Shown here: positions 49,986-59,437 of the stretch, one piece after another
How the letters are laid out: every line of letters starts with the position of its first letter
Numbering within the stretch: position 1 is the stretch's first letter
Assembly (NCBI RefSeq): GCF_030676955.1
Contig: NZ_JAUUUU010000002.1
Location: forward strand, 310,001 to 374,000
Origin: Porticoccus litoralis
GTDB taxonomy: Bacteria > Pseudomonadota > Gammaproteobacteria > Pseudomonadales > Porticoccaceae
Reading direction: 5' to 3'
DNA: 64,000 nt
Notes under the pieces: model-generated
The model's input: only the letters and a program-made list of their open reading frames with translations
Databases searched by the model: none
What the model was told of the DNA's origin: nothing
Position numbers and translations under genes: made by a program

Positions 49986-50090
49986 TCCTGGCCCTTTCTC
50001 GCTGCTCGGATTCATGCCGGCAAAATTCCGCGCCTGGGCGGCCTATTAAAATAGTCGCCGCTCTCGCCGATGCTTATGGAGAATTTTCTG

Positions 50091-50999
50091 TCAACCGTGC
50101 CCATAGGTGTGGGCATCCTTGTGCATGTGGTCCGGGTGCTCGAATTCCAGTGTTGAATGACTAATGTTGAATTCCTGCGCCAGAGCCTGTTTTATCCTGT
50201 ATTTGATATTCTCAAGCTGATCCCATGCACTTTCCTCGATAATCACATGGGCCTCCAGCGAGGCATCGTGTTCGCCCATCTGCCAAAAATGCACGTGATG
50301 AAGATCGATAACGCCTTCGATGTTGGACAGGGCAACAATGACGGCATCGGTATCGATATCCACCGGGCTGCCCAGCATGAGGGTTCTGATAGTACCGCCG
50401 ATTTCTGTCAGACCCAGGTAGAGAATGTAGCCCGCGATGCCGATGGTGATGGCAGGATCAACCCAGCGCATGTCGTAGAGTAAAATAAGGGTCCCGCCAA
50501 TGACCACGGCGACCGACGCGAGCGCATCCGACAGATTGTGAAGAAACAGTGCGCGGATGTTGACGCTGTCTTTTTGCATCGAATAGGTGAGCAACGCTGT
50601 CAATGCGTCCACGGCCAAGGCGATACCACCAAGCCAGACGACCCACCAGCCCTTTACCTCTGGAGGATCGATTATCCGCATGCCACCTTCGTAAATCAGG
50701 TAGAACCCGATAATAATCAAGGTAGTGTAGTTGATGAGGGCTGCAACGATTTCAATGCGTCCGTAACCAAAGGTCATCTTTGCGTCAGCCGGGCGGCGCG
50801 CAATTTTTTGCGCCGCGAACGCGATGACGAGTGACGCCATGTCTGAAAAATTATGCAAGGCGTCCGCGATAAGGGCGAGACTACCGGCAAAGATACCTCC
50901 CCCAATCTGAGCCAGGGTCAGGATCCCGTTCGCCCAGATGGCGATAGCAACGCGTTTTTCTTTGGTCTCGGGGGGCATATGCACATGGTCGTGGCTCAT
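50091..50999 (-). CDS. Cation diffusion facilitator (CzcD/ZitB type)
   Basis: The protein has 302 residues. 'SLALIADALHNFSDMASLVI' carries the H-x3-D metal site of TM2 and 'ALFLHNLSDALASVAVV' that of TM5 (H-x3-D), the pattern of Zn/Cd/Co exporters. His-rich ends ('SHDHVHMPPE' and 'HPDHMHKDAHTYGHG') and the C-terminal domain ('VIDLHHVHFWQMGEHDASLE') bind further metal. It differs from the CDF at 49080 by having the full C-terminal domain. It lies alone on the minus strand, downstream of a 100-bp spacer without obvious regulatory sites. Confidence 0.9.
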   Translation of the reverse strand: MSHDHVHMPPETKEKRVAIAIWANGILTLAQIGGGIFAGSLALIADALHNFSDMASLVIAFAAQKIARRPADAKMTFGYGRIEIVAALINYTTLIIIGFYLIYEGGMRIIDPPEVKGWWVVWLGGIALAVDALTALLTYSMQKDSVNIRALFLHNLSDALASVAVVIGGTLILLYDMRWVDPAITIGIAGYILYLGLTEIGGTIRTLMLGSPVDIDTDAVIVALSNIEGVIDLHHVHFWQMGEHDASLEAHVIIEESAWDQLENIKYRIKQALAQEFNISHSTLEFEHPDHMHKDAHTYGHG

Positions 51000-51107
51000 T
51001 GGTTTAACCTTGTTAGGGGCTATTTATAAAGAGGCATCTGCTGTATTCAGCTTACTCTGTGCCTGGTCGCCTGTGCCTTGGTGACTTTGTGGAATTTGGG
51101 CCATTGG

Positions 51108-51302
51108 CTACTCATCCTTTTTGACAGTTTTCAGGAATTCCGCGAGGCTGTCTTCGGTCGTTTTTTTGTTCGGGAATGGCCCGATATTTTGACCTTCACG
51201 GGTTAAAAAATACCAGTCACTGTTAATGGCGTGGATGCGATGGGTTCGAAAGTGTGGAGCTTCCTTCGGGTCATCTTTTCGTTGCTTGGGTGAATCGTTC
51301 AT
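51108..51302 (-). CDS. Small DUF6316-like protein
   Basis: The protein has 64 residues. The start at 51302 has GGAAAG upstream and gives 'MNDSPKQRKDDPKEAPHFRT'. The core 'WYFLTREGQNIGPFPNKKTT' followed by 'EDSLAEFLKTV' resembles small cytosolic proteins of the DUF6316 type. No membrane helix or metal motif is seen. It sits between a CDF gene and czcA on the same strand; whether it has anything to do with metals is unknown. Confidence 0.55.
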   Translation of the reverse strand: MNDSPKQRKDDPKEAPHFRTHRIHAINSDWYFLTREGQNIGPFPNKKTTEDSLAEFLKTVKKDE

Positions 51303-51382
51303 AGTCTTTCCAGGATATAAACCGCAATAAAAGAACGTTGAAAAAATCATGGGGAGATCCCTCCCCCATGATGGAGTGTTGG

Positions 51383-54300
51383 TTAACTATCAGTGTCGTG
51401 CTTAGTGTCACCTGTGGGCGTGGAGTTACTGGCACTTCTGCCATGCAACAACGCATAGAGCACAGGGAGTACAAACAACGTCAACAGGGTGGACGAGATA
51501 ATCCCGCCGATCACTACGGTCGCCAGAGGACGCTGTACTTCGGCGCCGGTGCCGGTATTGAGGGCCATGGGCACAAAGCCGAGACTAGCGACCAAAGCGG
51601 TCATCAATACCGGCCGTAAGCGGATCAGGGCGCCTTCGACAATGGCCTTCATCAGGTCACCCTGCTCGTGCCACAGATCGCGGATAAAGGCGATCATCAC
51701 CAAGCCGTTTAACACCGCCACCCCGGAGAGGGCGATAAAGCCAACACCCGCCGAGATCGACAGGGGCATGTCTCGCAGCCACAGGGACAGAACCCCGCCG
51801 GTGAGGGCCAGTGGCACGCCGGTGAAGATGATCAAGGCATCCTTGAGGGAGCCGAAGGCCATCACCAAGAGTGCGAGGATGATGGCGAGGGTCACGGGCA
51901 CCACGATGGCAAGCCGCTGACTGGCGGACTGCAGTTGCTCGAAGGTCCCGCCGTAATCCAGCCAGTATCCGGGAGGTAGGTCCACGTCGTCCGCAATGCG
52001 CGCCTGTGCTTCCTCGACAAATCCGCCCAGGTCGCGGTCCCGCACGTTGGCGGTGACCACCACCCGACGCTTGCCGTTTTCCCGGCTGATCTGGTTGGGC
52101 GCCGGAGCCAGCTCCAGCTCGGCCACTTCCGACAGGGGCACATAGCCGCCGTCCGGCAGGGGGACTGGCAGGTCCGCGAGGCTGTCCACATCCCGGCGGA
52201 TGTCTTCGGGCAGACGCACCACCAACTGGAAGCGGCGGTCGCCTTCGTAAATCAGGCCGGCGTTTTCGCCCCCGACACCGGCTGCCACCAGATCCTGGAG
52301 ATCATCCACTGTCAGCCCGTAGCGGGATAGCGCCATGCGCTTGGGGTGTACCGACAGCATGGGCAGGCCGGTCACCTGTTCGACCCGGGTATCGGCAGCG
52401 CCCTCCATGGATTCCACAACCTCAAGGACGTCGTTGGCCGATGTCAGCAACTGATCCAGGTCATCGCCGAACACTTTGATACCGAGGTCGGCGCGCACGC
52501 CGGAGATCAATTCGTTGAAGCGCATCTCAATGGGCTGGGTGAACTCATACTTGTTGCCGGGAAGCATTTCCACCGCTTCTGCCATTTCCGCCACCAGTTC
52601 ATCCTTGGTTTTGTCTGGATCTGGCCATTGGCTGCGGGGCTTCAAGATAACGAAGTTGTCCGCCACGCTGGGGGGCATGGGGTCGGTGGCCACTTCCGGC
52701 GTGCCGATCTTGGCGAACACCTTGTCCACCTCCCCAAAGGCCTTCAGCCGTTCTTCCAGCTGCGATTGCATCTCGATGGACTGCTCCAACCCGGTGCCCG
52801 GGATGCGCAGGGCATGGAGAGCAATATCCCCTTCATCCAGTTGCGGAATAAACTCCGAACCCAAAGTGGTCGCTAGCCAGATGCAGACCCCCACCAGCGC
52901 GGTCGCGCCGCCCAACACCAGCCAGCGGAACCTCATAGCCAACAGCAGCGCGGGCCTGTAGAGCGATTTGGCGCCGCTGATTACCGGGCTTTCCTTTTCG
53001 CTGATCTTGCCGCCCATGAAGACCGCCACAGCGGCGGGCACCACGGTGAGTGATAACACCATGGCCGACAGCAGGGCCATCACCACGGTGGCCGCCATGG
53101 GGTGGAACATCTTGCCCTCGACCCCAGTGAGGGCAAAGATCGGCAGGTACACCACGGTAATAATGGCGACACCGAACAGGCTGGGGCGAATGACCTCGTT
53201 GGTGGCCTCGAACACCAGTTGCAGTCGCTCCTTGAGGGCTAGTTGACCATTGTGCTGGGCCTGGGACAGGCGCCGGATACAGTTCTCGACGATGATGACC
53301 GCGCCGTCGACGATCAGGCCGAAGTCCAGCGCCCCCAGGCTCATCAAGTTGGCGGACACGCCAGACCGCACCATGCCGGTTATGGTGGCCAGCATCGAAA
53401 GCGGAATGACTGCTGCCGTGATCAAGGCGGCGCGCAGGTTGCCCAGCAACAGAAACAGCACCACGATGACCAGCAGGGCCCCTTCAAGCAGGTTTTTCTC
53501 CACCGTGGCGATGGCCTTGTCCACCAGCGCCGTGCGGTCGTATACCGCCTCCACCTTGACGCCGTCGGGCAGCGAGGGCTGAATGGCGTCCAGTTTCTCG
53601 GCCACCGCCTGTGCTACCGCCCGGGAGTTTTCCCCCACCAGCATCATGGCGGTGCCCATCACCGTTTCCCTGCCGTCGCGTGTGGCGGCTCCGGTGCGCA
53701 GCTCCTTGCCAATGGCCACATCAGCTACATCGGCTACCCGGACTGGCGCACCATTCCGGTTGGCAATCACCACCTTTTCAATATCGCCAATGGTGGCCAG
53801 CTGCCCGGGCGAGCGCACCAATAGCTGTTGACCGTTGCGTTCGATATAGCCGGCGCCGCGATTGGTGTTATTGGCCCGAAGGGCGCTGACCAGTTCATCC
53901 ACCGTGATGCCGAACTCCAGTAGCCGTTGGGGCGACGGCGTAACGTGGTACTGCTTGTCGTAGCCGCCAATGGTGTTGACCTCGATCACGCCGGGCACCT
54001 GGGCCAACTGGGGTTTGATAATCCAGTCCTGGATCTCCCGCAGTGCCGTAGCGTCCAGCGGACTGCCATCCGCTTGAGTGGCGCCGGGCAGGGCTTCTAC
54101 GGTATACATGAAGATCTCGCCAAGACCGGTGGCGATGGGACCCATCTCCGGCTCCAGGCCGGGAGGCAGTGCGCTCTTGATGGCGCCCAATCGCTCATTG
54201 ATCAGATTGCGGGCGAAATAGATGTCCGTGCCTTCCTCGAACACCACCGTCACCTGGGACAGGCCGTAGCGGGACAGGGAGCGGGTGTAGGACAGGTTGG

Positions 54301-54532
54301 GCAGGCCGTACAAGGCCGTTTCCACCGGGAAGGTGATGCGTTGCTCTGCCTCCAGGGGCGAATAGCCCGGTGCCTCGGTGTTGATCTGTACCTGGACATT
54401 AGTGATATCCGGCACGGCGTCGATGGGCAGGCGTTGAAAGCTCCACACGCCCACGCCGACCAGCACCAGAATAAGGGATAACATTAAAAACCGCCGCTCT
54501 ACCGAGAGGCGTAAGATGGCATTGATCATCAT
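51383..54532 (-). CDS. czcA: CzcA-like RND transporter for divalent cations
   Basis: This inner-membrane proton-driven pump has 1049 residues. AGGAGG lies before two adjacent ATGs (54532 and 54529); the second is better spaced. HME-RND elements are clear: 'RLPIDAVPDITNVQVQINTE', and the TM4 motif 'LGALDFGLIVDGAVIIVENC', in which the D-F-G and D-G pairs mark Zn/Co/Cd exporters as opposed to the CusA type. The Met triad of CusA is absent ('DEGDIALHALRIPGTGLEQS' lies at the first position). Stop and start spacing to czcB is ten bases, so it is the last gene of czcCBA. Confidence 0.93.
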   Translation of the reverse strand: MMINAILRLSVERRFLMLSLILVLVGVGVWSFQRLPIDAVPDITNVQVQINTEAPGYSPLEAEQRITFPVETALYGLPNLSYTRSLSRYGLSQVTVVFEEGTDIYFARNLINERLGAIKSALPPGLEPEMGPIATGLGEIFMYTVEALPGATQADGSPLDATALREIQDWIIKPQLAQVPGVIEVNTIGGYDKQYHVTPSPQRLLEFGITVDELVSALRANNTNRGAGYIERNGQQLLVRSPGQLATIGDIEKVVIANRNGAPVRVADVADVAIGKELRTGAATRDGRETVMGTAMMLVGENSRAVAQAVAEKLDAIQPSLPDGVKVEAVYDRTALVDKAIATVEKNLLEGALLVIVVLFLLLGNLRAALITAAVIPLSMLATITGMVRSGVSANLMSLGALDFGLIVDGAVIIVENCIRRLSQAQHNGQLALKERLQLVFEATNEVIRPSLFGVAIITVVYLPIFALTGVEGKMFHPMAATVVMALLSAMVLSLTVVPAAVAVFMGGKISEKESPVISGAKSLYRPALLLAMRFRWLVLGGATALVGVCIWLATTLGSEFIPQLDEGDIALHALRIPGTGLEQSIEMQSQLEERLKAFGEVDKVFAKIGTPEVATDPMPPSVADNFVILKPRSQWPDPDKTKDELVAEMAEAVEMLPGNKYEFTQPIEMRFNELISGVRADLGIKVFGDDLDQLLTSANDVLEVVESMEGAADTRVEQVTGLPMLSVHPKRMALSRYGLTVDDLQDLVAAGVGGENAGLIYEGDRRFQLVVRLPEDIRRDVDSLADLPVPLPDGGYVPLSEVAELELAPAPNQISRENGKRRVVVTANVRDRDLGGFVEEAQARIADDVDLPPGYWLDYGGTFEQLQSASQRLAIVVPVTLAIILALLVMAFGSLKDALIIFTGVPLALTGGVLSLWLRDMPLSISAGVGFIALSGVAVLNGLVMIAFIRDLWHEQGDLMKAIVEGALIRLRPVLMTALVASLGFVPMALNTGTGAEVQRPLATVVIGGIISSTLLTLFVLPVLYALLHGRSASNSTPTGDTKHDTDS

Positions 54533-54542
54533 AGCCTCCTGG

Positions 54543-55757
54543 TTAGTGGTCGTGAGATGCGCCGGATTTTTCGATATCGGCCTTGATCAAATAACTGTTT
54601 TCCACCACATAGCGATCGCCTGCTTGCAGGCCGCCCAGCACCTCAGTCAGGTTGCCGTCGCTGCGGCCCAGCTCCAGTGGGCGGATCTCGTAGGTGTCAT
54701 CCACCTGAATAAACACCACGGTCCAGTCCCGGAAGGATTGCAGGGCGCGGTTGTCAACCACCAAGGGGGCCTCCACCGTTTCCACCACGATATCCCCGGC
54801 CACCAGCAAACCCGGGGTCAGCAGTCCCTCGGCATTGTCAACTTCAACCCGGGCGAGGGTGTAGGGCGCGTTACTGGGTGCCGGCAGCAGGTGGCGTATG
54901 GTACCTTCCCGCTCGATGCCGTCAGCCTTCAGTCGGACTTTCTGGGCAATGGCAACCTCGGCCCGTTGGCCGGGGAAGACCTTGAATTCGGCCCACAGAG
55001 TGGTCAAATCGGCAATGGCGAATAGGGGTTGCTCCCCGGCCATTTCCCCGTTGCTGATCCGACGCTCAATGACGATCCCGTCGATGGGCGCGCGCAGTGC
55101 GTAGGTCTGCAGACTTTCGTTGGATTCTACTTGAGCGAGTACGTCACCACGTTCGACCCGATCGCCCAGATTGACCTTCACCTGGCTGACCACGCCCGGG
55201 AAACGGGCGCGGATCCGGGCAATCTGCTGCGGTGCCGTGGTCAGGCTGCCGTAGGTGGTGAGGCTGCGCTCGATAGCACCCGGCCCGGCTACGGCCGTTG
55301 TGATACCCGCTTTTTGGGCGATAGCCGGGGCGATCCGGGTCCGACCTTCGTGGGATTCCCAGTGCCAGCGGTAGTTCTTGCCGTCCATGGCGAGGATCAC
55401 TTCTACGTCGAAGGAGTGTGGTTCGGTCACCACACCATCCCCCAGCCAGTAGTCCCCCTGGTAGGCGAAGTCGAATGTGTCCACTTGCCCGCCCAGGCGG
55501 GTGAGCTGGACATTGAGGTCAATATCATCGGTAACGGCGCGGCCATCCCTGGTGACCCAGGCCCGGTATTCCGGGGGAACGCCCTGCTCAAAGATTTGCA
55601 GTTCGACGGTGGCGTCGTTCTGTTGCAGCAGTATGCCGCCGTGAGGCCCTTTAGCCTCGGCCTGCGATTCGTCGTGTTGTTCCTCGGCGGCTTGTAAGGG
55701 ACTGATGGCAAGGCAGCTGGCCACCAGAATCAGACAGAGTTGTTTTATCAGTTGCAT
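54543..55757 (-). CDS. czcB: CzcB-like membrane fusion protein
   Basis: This periplasmic adaptor has 404 residues. The start at 55757 gives a signal peptide ('LCLILVASCLAISPLQAAEE'); the frame extends upstream only as a shadow of czcC. A His/Gly segment ('AKGPHGGILLQQNDATVELQ') and a first beta domain are followed by the adaptor core: 'RIRARFPGVVSQVKVNLGDR', 'LRAPIDGIVIERRISNGEM', 'GQRAEVAIAQKVRL' and 'ALQSFRDWTVVFIQ'. The tail 'GASHDH' could bind metal. It joins CzcA to CzcC across the periplasm. Confidence 0.92.
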   Translation of the reverse strand: MQLIKQLCLILVASCLAISPLQAAEEQHDESQAEAKGPHGGILLQQNDATVELQIFEQGVPPEYRAWVTRDGRAVTDDIDLNVQLTRLGGQVDTFDFAYQGDYWLGDGVVTEPHSFDVEVILAMDGKNYRWHWESHEGRTRIAPAIAQKAGITTAVAGPGAIERSLTTYGSLTTAPQQIARIRARFPGVVSQVKVNLGDRVERGDVLAQVESNESLQTYALRAPIDGIVIERRISNGEMAGEQPLFAIADLTTLWAEFKVFPGQRAEVAIAQKVRLKADGIEREGTIRHLLPAPSNAPYTLARVEVDNAEGLLTPGLLVAGDIVVETVEAPLVVDNRALQSFRDWTVVFIQVDDTYEIRPLELGRSDGNLTEVLGGLQAGDRYVVENSYLIKADIEKSGASHDH

Positions 55758-55780
55758 GGTGTGAATCCTGAATTTTTGGG

Positions 55781-57091
55781 TTAGCGCGCCGGGGCGCCCG
55801 GGACAGTGGCGAGTGGCTGCGCCGTAAGTTGTTCGATCAACGCCTGGTTGAGCAGCGCCGTGGTGGCGGCGTCCACCAGTGCCTCCCGTGCGGAGAGCAG
55901 CTCCCGCTGTGCGGCGGTCCACTCCACATAGCTGTAGCGGCCGTTTTCATAGGCTTCGCGGGTCTGAGTGAGTGCCTCGGTCAGGTCGGGAAGCATTTGG
56001 CTGCGAATCTGCTCAACAGTCTCGATACTTTGTTGCCGCAAATGGTAGGCGTCGAACAGGCGCGAATGGAGGCGCAGCAGGGTATCCTCCCGGCGGAATC
56101 GGACCTCATCCCGCGCCGCCAGGGCGGCCTGCACCTCGCCCCGATTGCGCCGTCCGGAAAAGAGCGGTACGGAGAAACCAGCGGTCAAGGCGGTGTCATC
56201 CGTCTCTTCGAAACGCCGGATGCCGACCTGCCAACGGATGTCGCTCTCGGACTCGCTGCGCGCCAGCTGAATCTCCGCTTCGCGGATACGCTGTTCGCTG
56301 GCGTAGATTTGAATGGCTGGGCTGTCGCTGACCCGCTGGTACAGGGCATCGAAGTTGTCGGAGGAACCGAACTGGAACAGATCGCCTTCCAGAATCTGAA
56401 AGTCCGGGCTGGTATCACCCCACAGCGAAGCCAGAGCCATTTTCCGGCTCTCGTAGGTGGCTCGCAGACGGGACTGCTCAATACGACTCCGGGTGAGCGC
56501 CGCCCTGGCGCGCATGACCTCGGCCTGGGGCGCGGCACCCTGGTCGGCGCGTCGGGCGACGATCTCGTGGGTGGCCTCGGCCAGCGCCACAGCTTCAGCG
56601 GCCAGTTCGAGTTTTTCCTGCAGGGCCAGTGTGGCGACAAAGCGCTGGGTCACCTGTCCGAGCACATCCAGCGTTTCGGCCCGGCGCTCGGCCTCGACCC
56701 GCCCGTATCGTGAGTCAACCACGCTGACGCGGGCCTGACGCTTGCCGCCAAGTTCGAGGACCGATGACAAGGACAGGGTGTACTCCGCCCCGTCGACCCC
56801 TTCCAGATTGCCGCTGCCGAGGAAGTTTTCCACTTCCAGGCCGGCCTCCAGGGCAGGATTTTGATCTGCCGTAACGCGGCGACCCTCAAGGCCCTGAAGG
56901 CGAAAATCGAAGACCTGGAGGCCCGGGTTTTGCGCCATGGCCCGCGAGAGGGCCTCGGACAGAGTGAGTGGTTTGTCACCGGCATGTGCCAGGGTGGAAC
57001 CGAATGCCAGCGTTAGAAGGCAAAAGGCATGGATAATAAAGTGGCACGGCATTGCGCGCCGCCCAGTTTGCATGGGCATTCTGAAAAGCAT
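55781..57091 (-). CDS. czcC: CzcC-like outer-membrane channel
   Basis: The protein has 436 residues. GGAG eight bases upstream supports the ATG at 57091; the signal peptide ('FIIHAFCLLTLAFGSTLAHA') lies 16 residues in, so a start at 57052 cannot be excluded. TolC-family repeats are 'LTLSEALSRAMAQNPGLQVF', 'LGGKRQARVSVVDSRYG' and in the second half 'FRREDTLLRLHSRLFDAYHL' and 'YENGRYSYVEWTAAQRELLS'. It is the first gene of czcCBA on the minus strand; the CzcI-like gene lies 64 bases ahead of it. Confidence 0.92.
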   Translation of the reverse strand: MLFRMPMQTGRRAMPCHFIIHAFCLLTLAFGSTLAHAGDKPLTLSEALSRAMAQNPGLQVFDFRLQGLEGRRVTADQNPALEAGLEVENFLGSGNLEGVDGAEYTLSLSSVLELGGKRQARVSVVDSRYGRVEAERRAETLDVLGQVTQRFVATLALQEKLELAAEAVALAEATHEIVARRADQGAAPQAEVMRARAALTRSRIEQSRLRATYESRKMALASLWGDTSPDFQILEGDLFQFGSSDNFDALYQRVSDSPAIQIYASEQRIREAEIQLARSESESDIRWQVGIRRFEETDDTALTAGFSVPLFSGRRNRGEVQAALAARDEVRFRREDTLLRLHSRLFDAYHLRQQSIETVEQIRSQMLPDLTEALTQTREAYENGRYSYVEWTAAQRELLSAREALVDAATTALLNQALIEQLTAQPLATVPGAPAR

Positions 57092-57154
57092 GAGGCTGCT
57101 CCTACGAAAGTCTAAATGACAGTTGTTCCCCGGGTGGGGAAGATATTCGCAGGG

Positions 57155-57502
57155 TCAGGAAATGGGAGGGCGGAAAAGGGAGGATTGAACCCCGGTGGTG
57201 AAGTTGGCTTGGTAGTCGGACAGTACTATTCCCGCCGTCACGCCGGAAATGTCTGTGAGGGTTCCCAGCAACACCATGTGAAAGCAGCTATGGCTGTGAT
57301 GGCAATGGTCCGCTGAATGACTGGGGCTGTCGGGAGACGACTTGGTTGTCTGATTTTCGCTTTTAAAATCCGCTGATTCGTGTGAATGCGCATCATAATG
57401 TGGCATTGCGGGGTTGTGCGGTTGTGTTTCATAGGCAATAGACGCCACTGACTGCAAGGCAATCAACAGCGTCATTGCGACTATGAAACAGCGTTTAATC
57501 AT
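57155..57502 (-). CDS. CzcI-like exported protein ahead of czcCBA
   Basis: The protein has 115 residues. The start at 57502 gives a signal peptide ('FIVAMTLLIALQSVASIAYE'); the longer frame has no signal. A His-rich middle ('HYDAHSHES', 'HSADHCHHSHSCFH') is followed by the end 'SSLFRPPIS', nearly identical to the end of the protein at 23498-23878 that precedes the cus operon. In Cupriavidus a small exported protein, CzcI, stands in this position before czcC and is linked with regulation. The relation is by layout and tail, not by full-length match. Confidence 0.62.
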   Translation of the reverse strand: MIKRCFIVAMTLLIALQSVASIAYETQPHNPAMPHYDAHSHESADFKSENQTTKSSPDSPSHSADHCHHSHSCFHMVLLGTLTDISGVTAGIVLSDYQANFTTGVQSSLFRPPIS

Positions 57503-57640
57503 GCAAGTGGTCCCGGAATTTGATCGTGAGCCTAGCAGAAAGGCAACCACATTGAAACGACTGGACCCCCATGGGGTTACGTGAGGCACTGGTGCGCTGG
57601 CCTGAGCAAATCAAGTGGAGGCGATAGTTAAATTGCGTCA

Positions 57641-58018
57641 TCAATATCCCCATAGATAGATTGATACCGCTATTGCAGATAGCCACAGACTGATAATGAC
57701 GCCTGCCGCGACCCGGCTGATCGGCGTTGGGTGGTGGAGTCTAGCGCGTTCGCGATTCTCATGAATGACAATCTTTGGAGTCATTTTTACTACCAGCCAG
57801 ATGCCCGCCGGAACGATCAATAAGTCATCCAGGTAACCAATGACCGGGATGAAGTCTGGAATGAGGTCGATAGGTGAAAAAGCATAGGCACCGACGACGA
57901 AGGCCAGTATTTTGGTGTGCAGAGGGGTGCGAGAGTCCCGCGCAACCGGCCACACCGTATACATGTCCTGCCTGATATGTCTGGCCCATCTTTTTAGCTG
58001 CGTTCGCAATGTCTTCAC
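57641..58018 (-). CDS. YkvA/DUF1232 membrane protein
   Basis: The protein has 125 residues. The DUF1232 core is 'LAFVVGAYAFSPIDLIPDFI' followed by 'PVIGYLDDLLIVPAGIWLVV', the invariant SPIDLIPDF-x-P-x-x-G-x-x-DD motif. A further membrane helix ('VIISLWLSAIAVSIYLW') closes the protein. Function in the family is unknown. It is downstream of the DmeR-like gene on the same strand with 29 bases between, so it may share its transcript. It is common outside metal islands too. Confidence 0.88.
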   Translation of the reverse strand: MKTLRTQLKRWARHIRQDMYTVWPVARDSRTPLHTKILAFVVGAYAFSPIDLIPDFIPVIGYLDDLLIVPAGIWLVVKMTPKIVIHENRERARLHHPTPISRVAAGVIISLWLSAIAVSIYLWGY

Positions 58019-58047
58019 CGGTATTTCGGAATTAATCGTTAAATGAC

Positions 58048-58323
58048 CTATTTCAAATACGATCGCAGTATGCCGATGACATCATCGAGTTCCTGCTGAC
58101 GCTGCGCCTGAGAAATGTCCTCGGCACCTAGATGTTCACGCAGATGACCTTCGAGCACTTCGGACATCAGGCCATTGATAGCACCGCGTATGGCCGCTAT
58201 CTGTTGCAGTATGGCTGTGCAATCCTTGCCCTGATCCAGGGCTTTTTCAATGGCTTCTGCCTGCCCCTTAATGCGTCGAACCCGGGTTAAGAGCTTTTTT
58301 TGATCCCTGTTGGTGTGTGCCAT
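58048..58323 (-). CDS. dmeR: RcnR/DmeR-type metal-sensing repressor
   Basis: The protein has 91 residues. Starting at the ATG at 58323 ('MAHTNRDQKKLLTRVRRIKG') the metal ligands of RcnR fall exactly in place: His3, Cys35, His60 and His64. The helix 'CTAILQQIAAIRGAINGLMS' is the family core. Such repressors release DNA when Ni(II) or Co(II) binds. The divergent gene encodes a DmeF-like exporter, and the region between has the GGGG-centred dyad of this family. An ATG two codons upstream (58329) is also possible but would shift the ligand numbering. Confidence 0.9.
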   Translation of the reverse strand: MAHTNRDQKKLLTRVRRIKGQAEAIEKALDQGKDCTAILQQIAAIRGAINGLMSEVLEGHLREHLGAEDISQAQRQQELDDVIGILRSYLK

Positions 58324-58348
58324 ATGCACTGTTCTCTAGTGTGTAAAT

Positions 58349-58369
58349 ATATACTGGGGTATAGTATAT
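58349..58369. promoter_or_regulatory. RcnR/DmeR-type operator
   Basis: ATATACT-GGGGTAT-AGTATAT: 7-bp arms (58349-58355 and 58363-58369) around a G tract. This matches the TACT-Gn-AGTA operators of RcnR and DmeR proteins. It lies in the 67-bp divergent region between the repressor and the DmeF-like gene, so both are probably repressed when no metal is bound. Confidence 0.82.
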
Positions 58370-58396
58370 GTCGCGATGCATTAAGGTACCAGTCCT

Positions 58397-59329
58397 GTGG
58401 AAAAATTTGACAACACCATTCCTTGGCAGCACTCCCATATTTTTGATGACGGCAATCCGTTAGCGGAACGAAACACCCGGTGGGCCGTTTGGCTCACCGC
58501 AATTACCATGGTGGTGGAAATCGCCGGGGGATGGATTTACAACTCCATGGCGCTATTGGCCGATGGTTGGCACATGAGTTCCCATGCCATGGCGTTGGGT
58601 TTGTCGGTCCTGGCTTACGGCGCAGCACGGCGTTTGGCCCATAGCAAACGCTTCGCCTTCGGCACCTGGAAAATTGAAATCCTGGGCGGCTATACCAGTG
58701 CGATTTTGTTGGTCGGAGTCGCCGGGTTGATGTTGTTTCAATCCGTTGAACGCTTGCTGGCACCGAGCCCCATTCACTATGACCAGGCGATCCTGATTGC
58801 CATGGTAGGTTTGTTGGTCAATCTCACCTGTGCCTGGTTATTGAAAGATGGTCATGCTCATCATCATGGCACGGATAGCCACGATAGCCATCACCATCAT
58901 CACGACCTCAACCTGCGTTCTGCCTATCTACATGTCATGACCGATGCGGCAACCTCTCTATTGGCCATTGTCGCCTTGTTTGGGGGCAAGTGGTGGGGGG
59001 CCAGTTGGCTGGACCCGGTAATGGGTATTGTGGGTGCAGGCCTGGTGTCCGCCTGGGCCTACGGGCTTTTGCGGGATACCGGTCGCGTGCTTCTGGATGC
59101 AGAAATGGATGCGCCTGTGGTGGCGGAGATACACGATGCCATCAAGTCGGCGCCGGTAGAGGCGGCAATATCGGATTTGCATGTCTGGCGAGTAGGGAAG
59201 GGGAGCTACGCGTGCATCTTGTCGCTCGTGGTGGATGAAACCGTAGCGCCTGACGATATCAAACGGTATTTAGGCGTACACAAAGAGCTTGCTCATGTGA
59301 CCGTGGAGTTGAATCAAGTCAGAGGGTAG
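58397..59329 (+). CDS. dmeF: DmeF-like Co(II)/Ni(II) CDF exporter
   Basis: The protein has 310 residues. The GTG start has AAGG ten bases upstream. 'WQHSHIFDDGNPLAERNTRW' at the N-terminus is typical of DmeF. The metal site in TM2 is 'ALLADGWHMSSHAMALGL' (D-x3-H/H) and in TM5 'HVMTDAATSLLAIVAL'. A His-rich loop ('HAHHHGTDSHDSHHHHHD') lies between TM4 and TM5. The C-terminal domain ('ISDLHVWRVGKGSYACILSL') follows. It exports cobalt and probably nickel under control of the divergent repressor. Confidence 0.9.
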   Translation: MEKFDNTIPWQHSHIFDDGNPLAERNTRWAVWLTAITMVVEIAGGWIYNSMALLADGWHMSSHAMALGLSVLAYGAARRLAHSKRFAFGTWKIEILGGYTSAILLVGVAGLMLFQSVERLLAPSPIHYDQAILIAMVGLLVNLTCAWLLKDGHAHHHGTDSHDSHHHHHDLNLRSAYLHVMTDAATSLLAIVALFGGKWWGASWLDPVMGIVGAGLVSAWAYGLLRDTGRVLLDAEMDAPVVAEIHDAIKSAPVEAAISDLHVWRVGKGSYACILSLVVDETVAPDDIKRYLGVHKELAHVTVELNQVRG

Positions 59330-59437
59330 CCAGCCGGAATCATCCTGATCTTTGATGCGCTGCCAAATCTTCGATGATTGCATCGTGAGTAGATAGGGAT
59401 GCATGGGCCTTTTCGAGATGCGGATCTGCTGCTGCCA

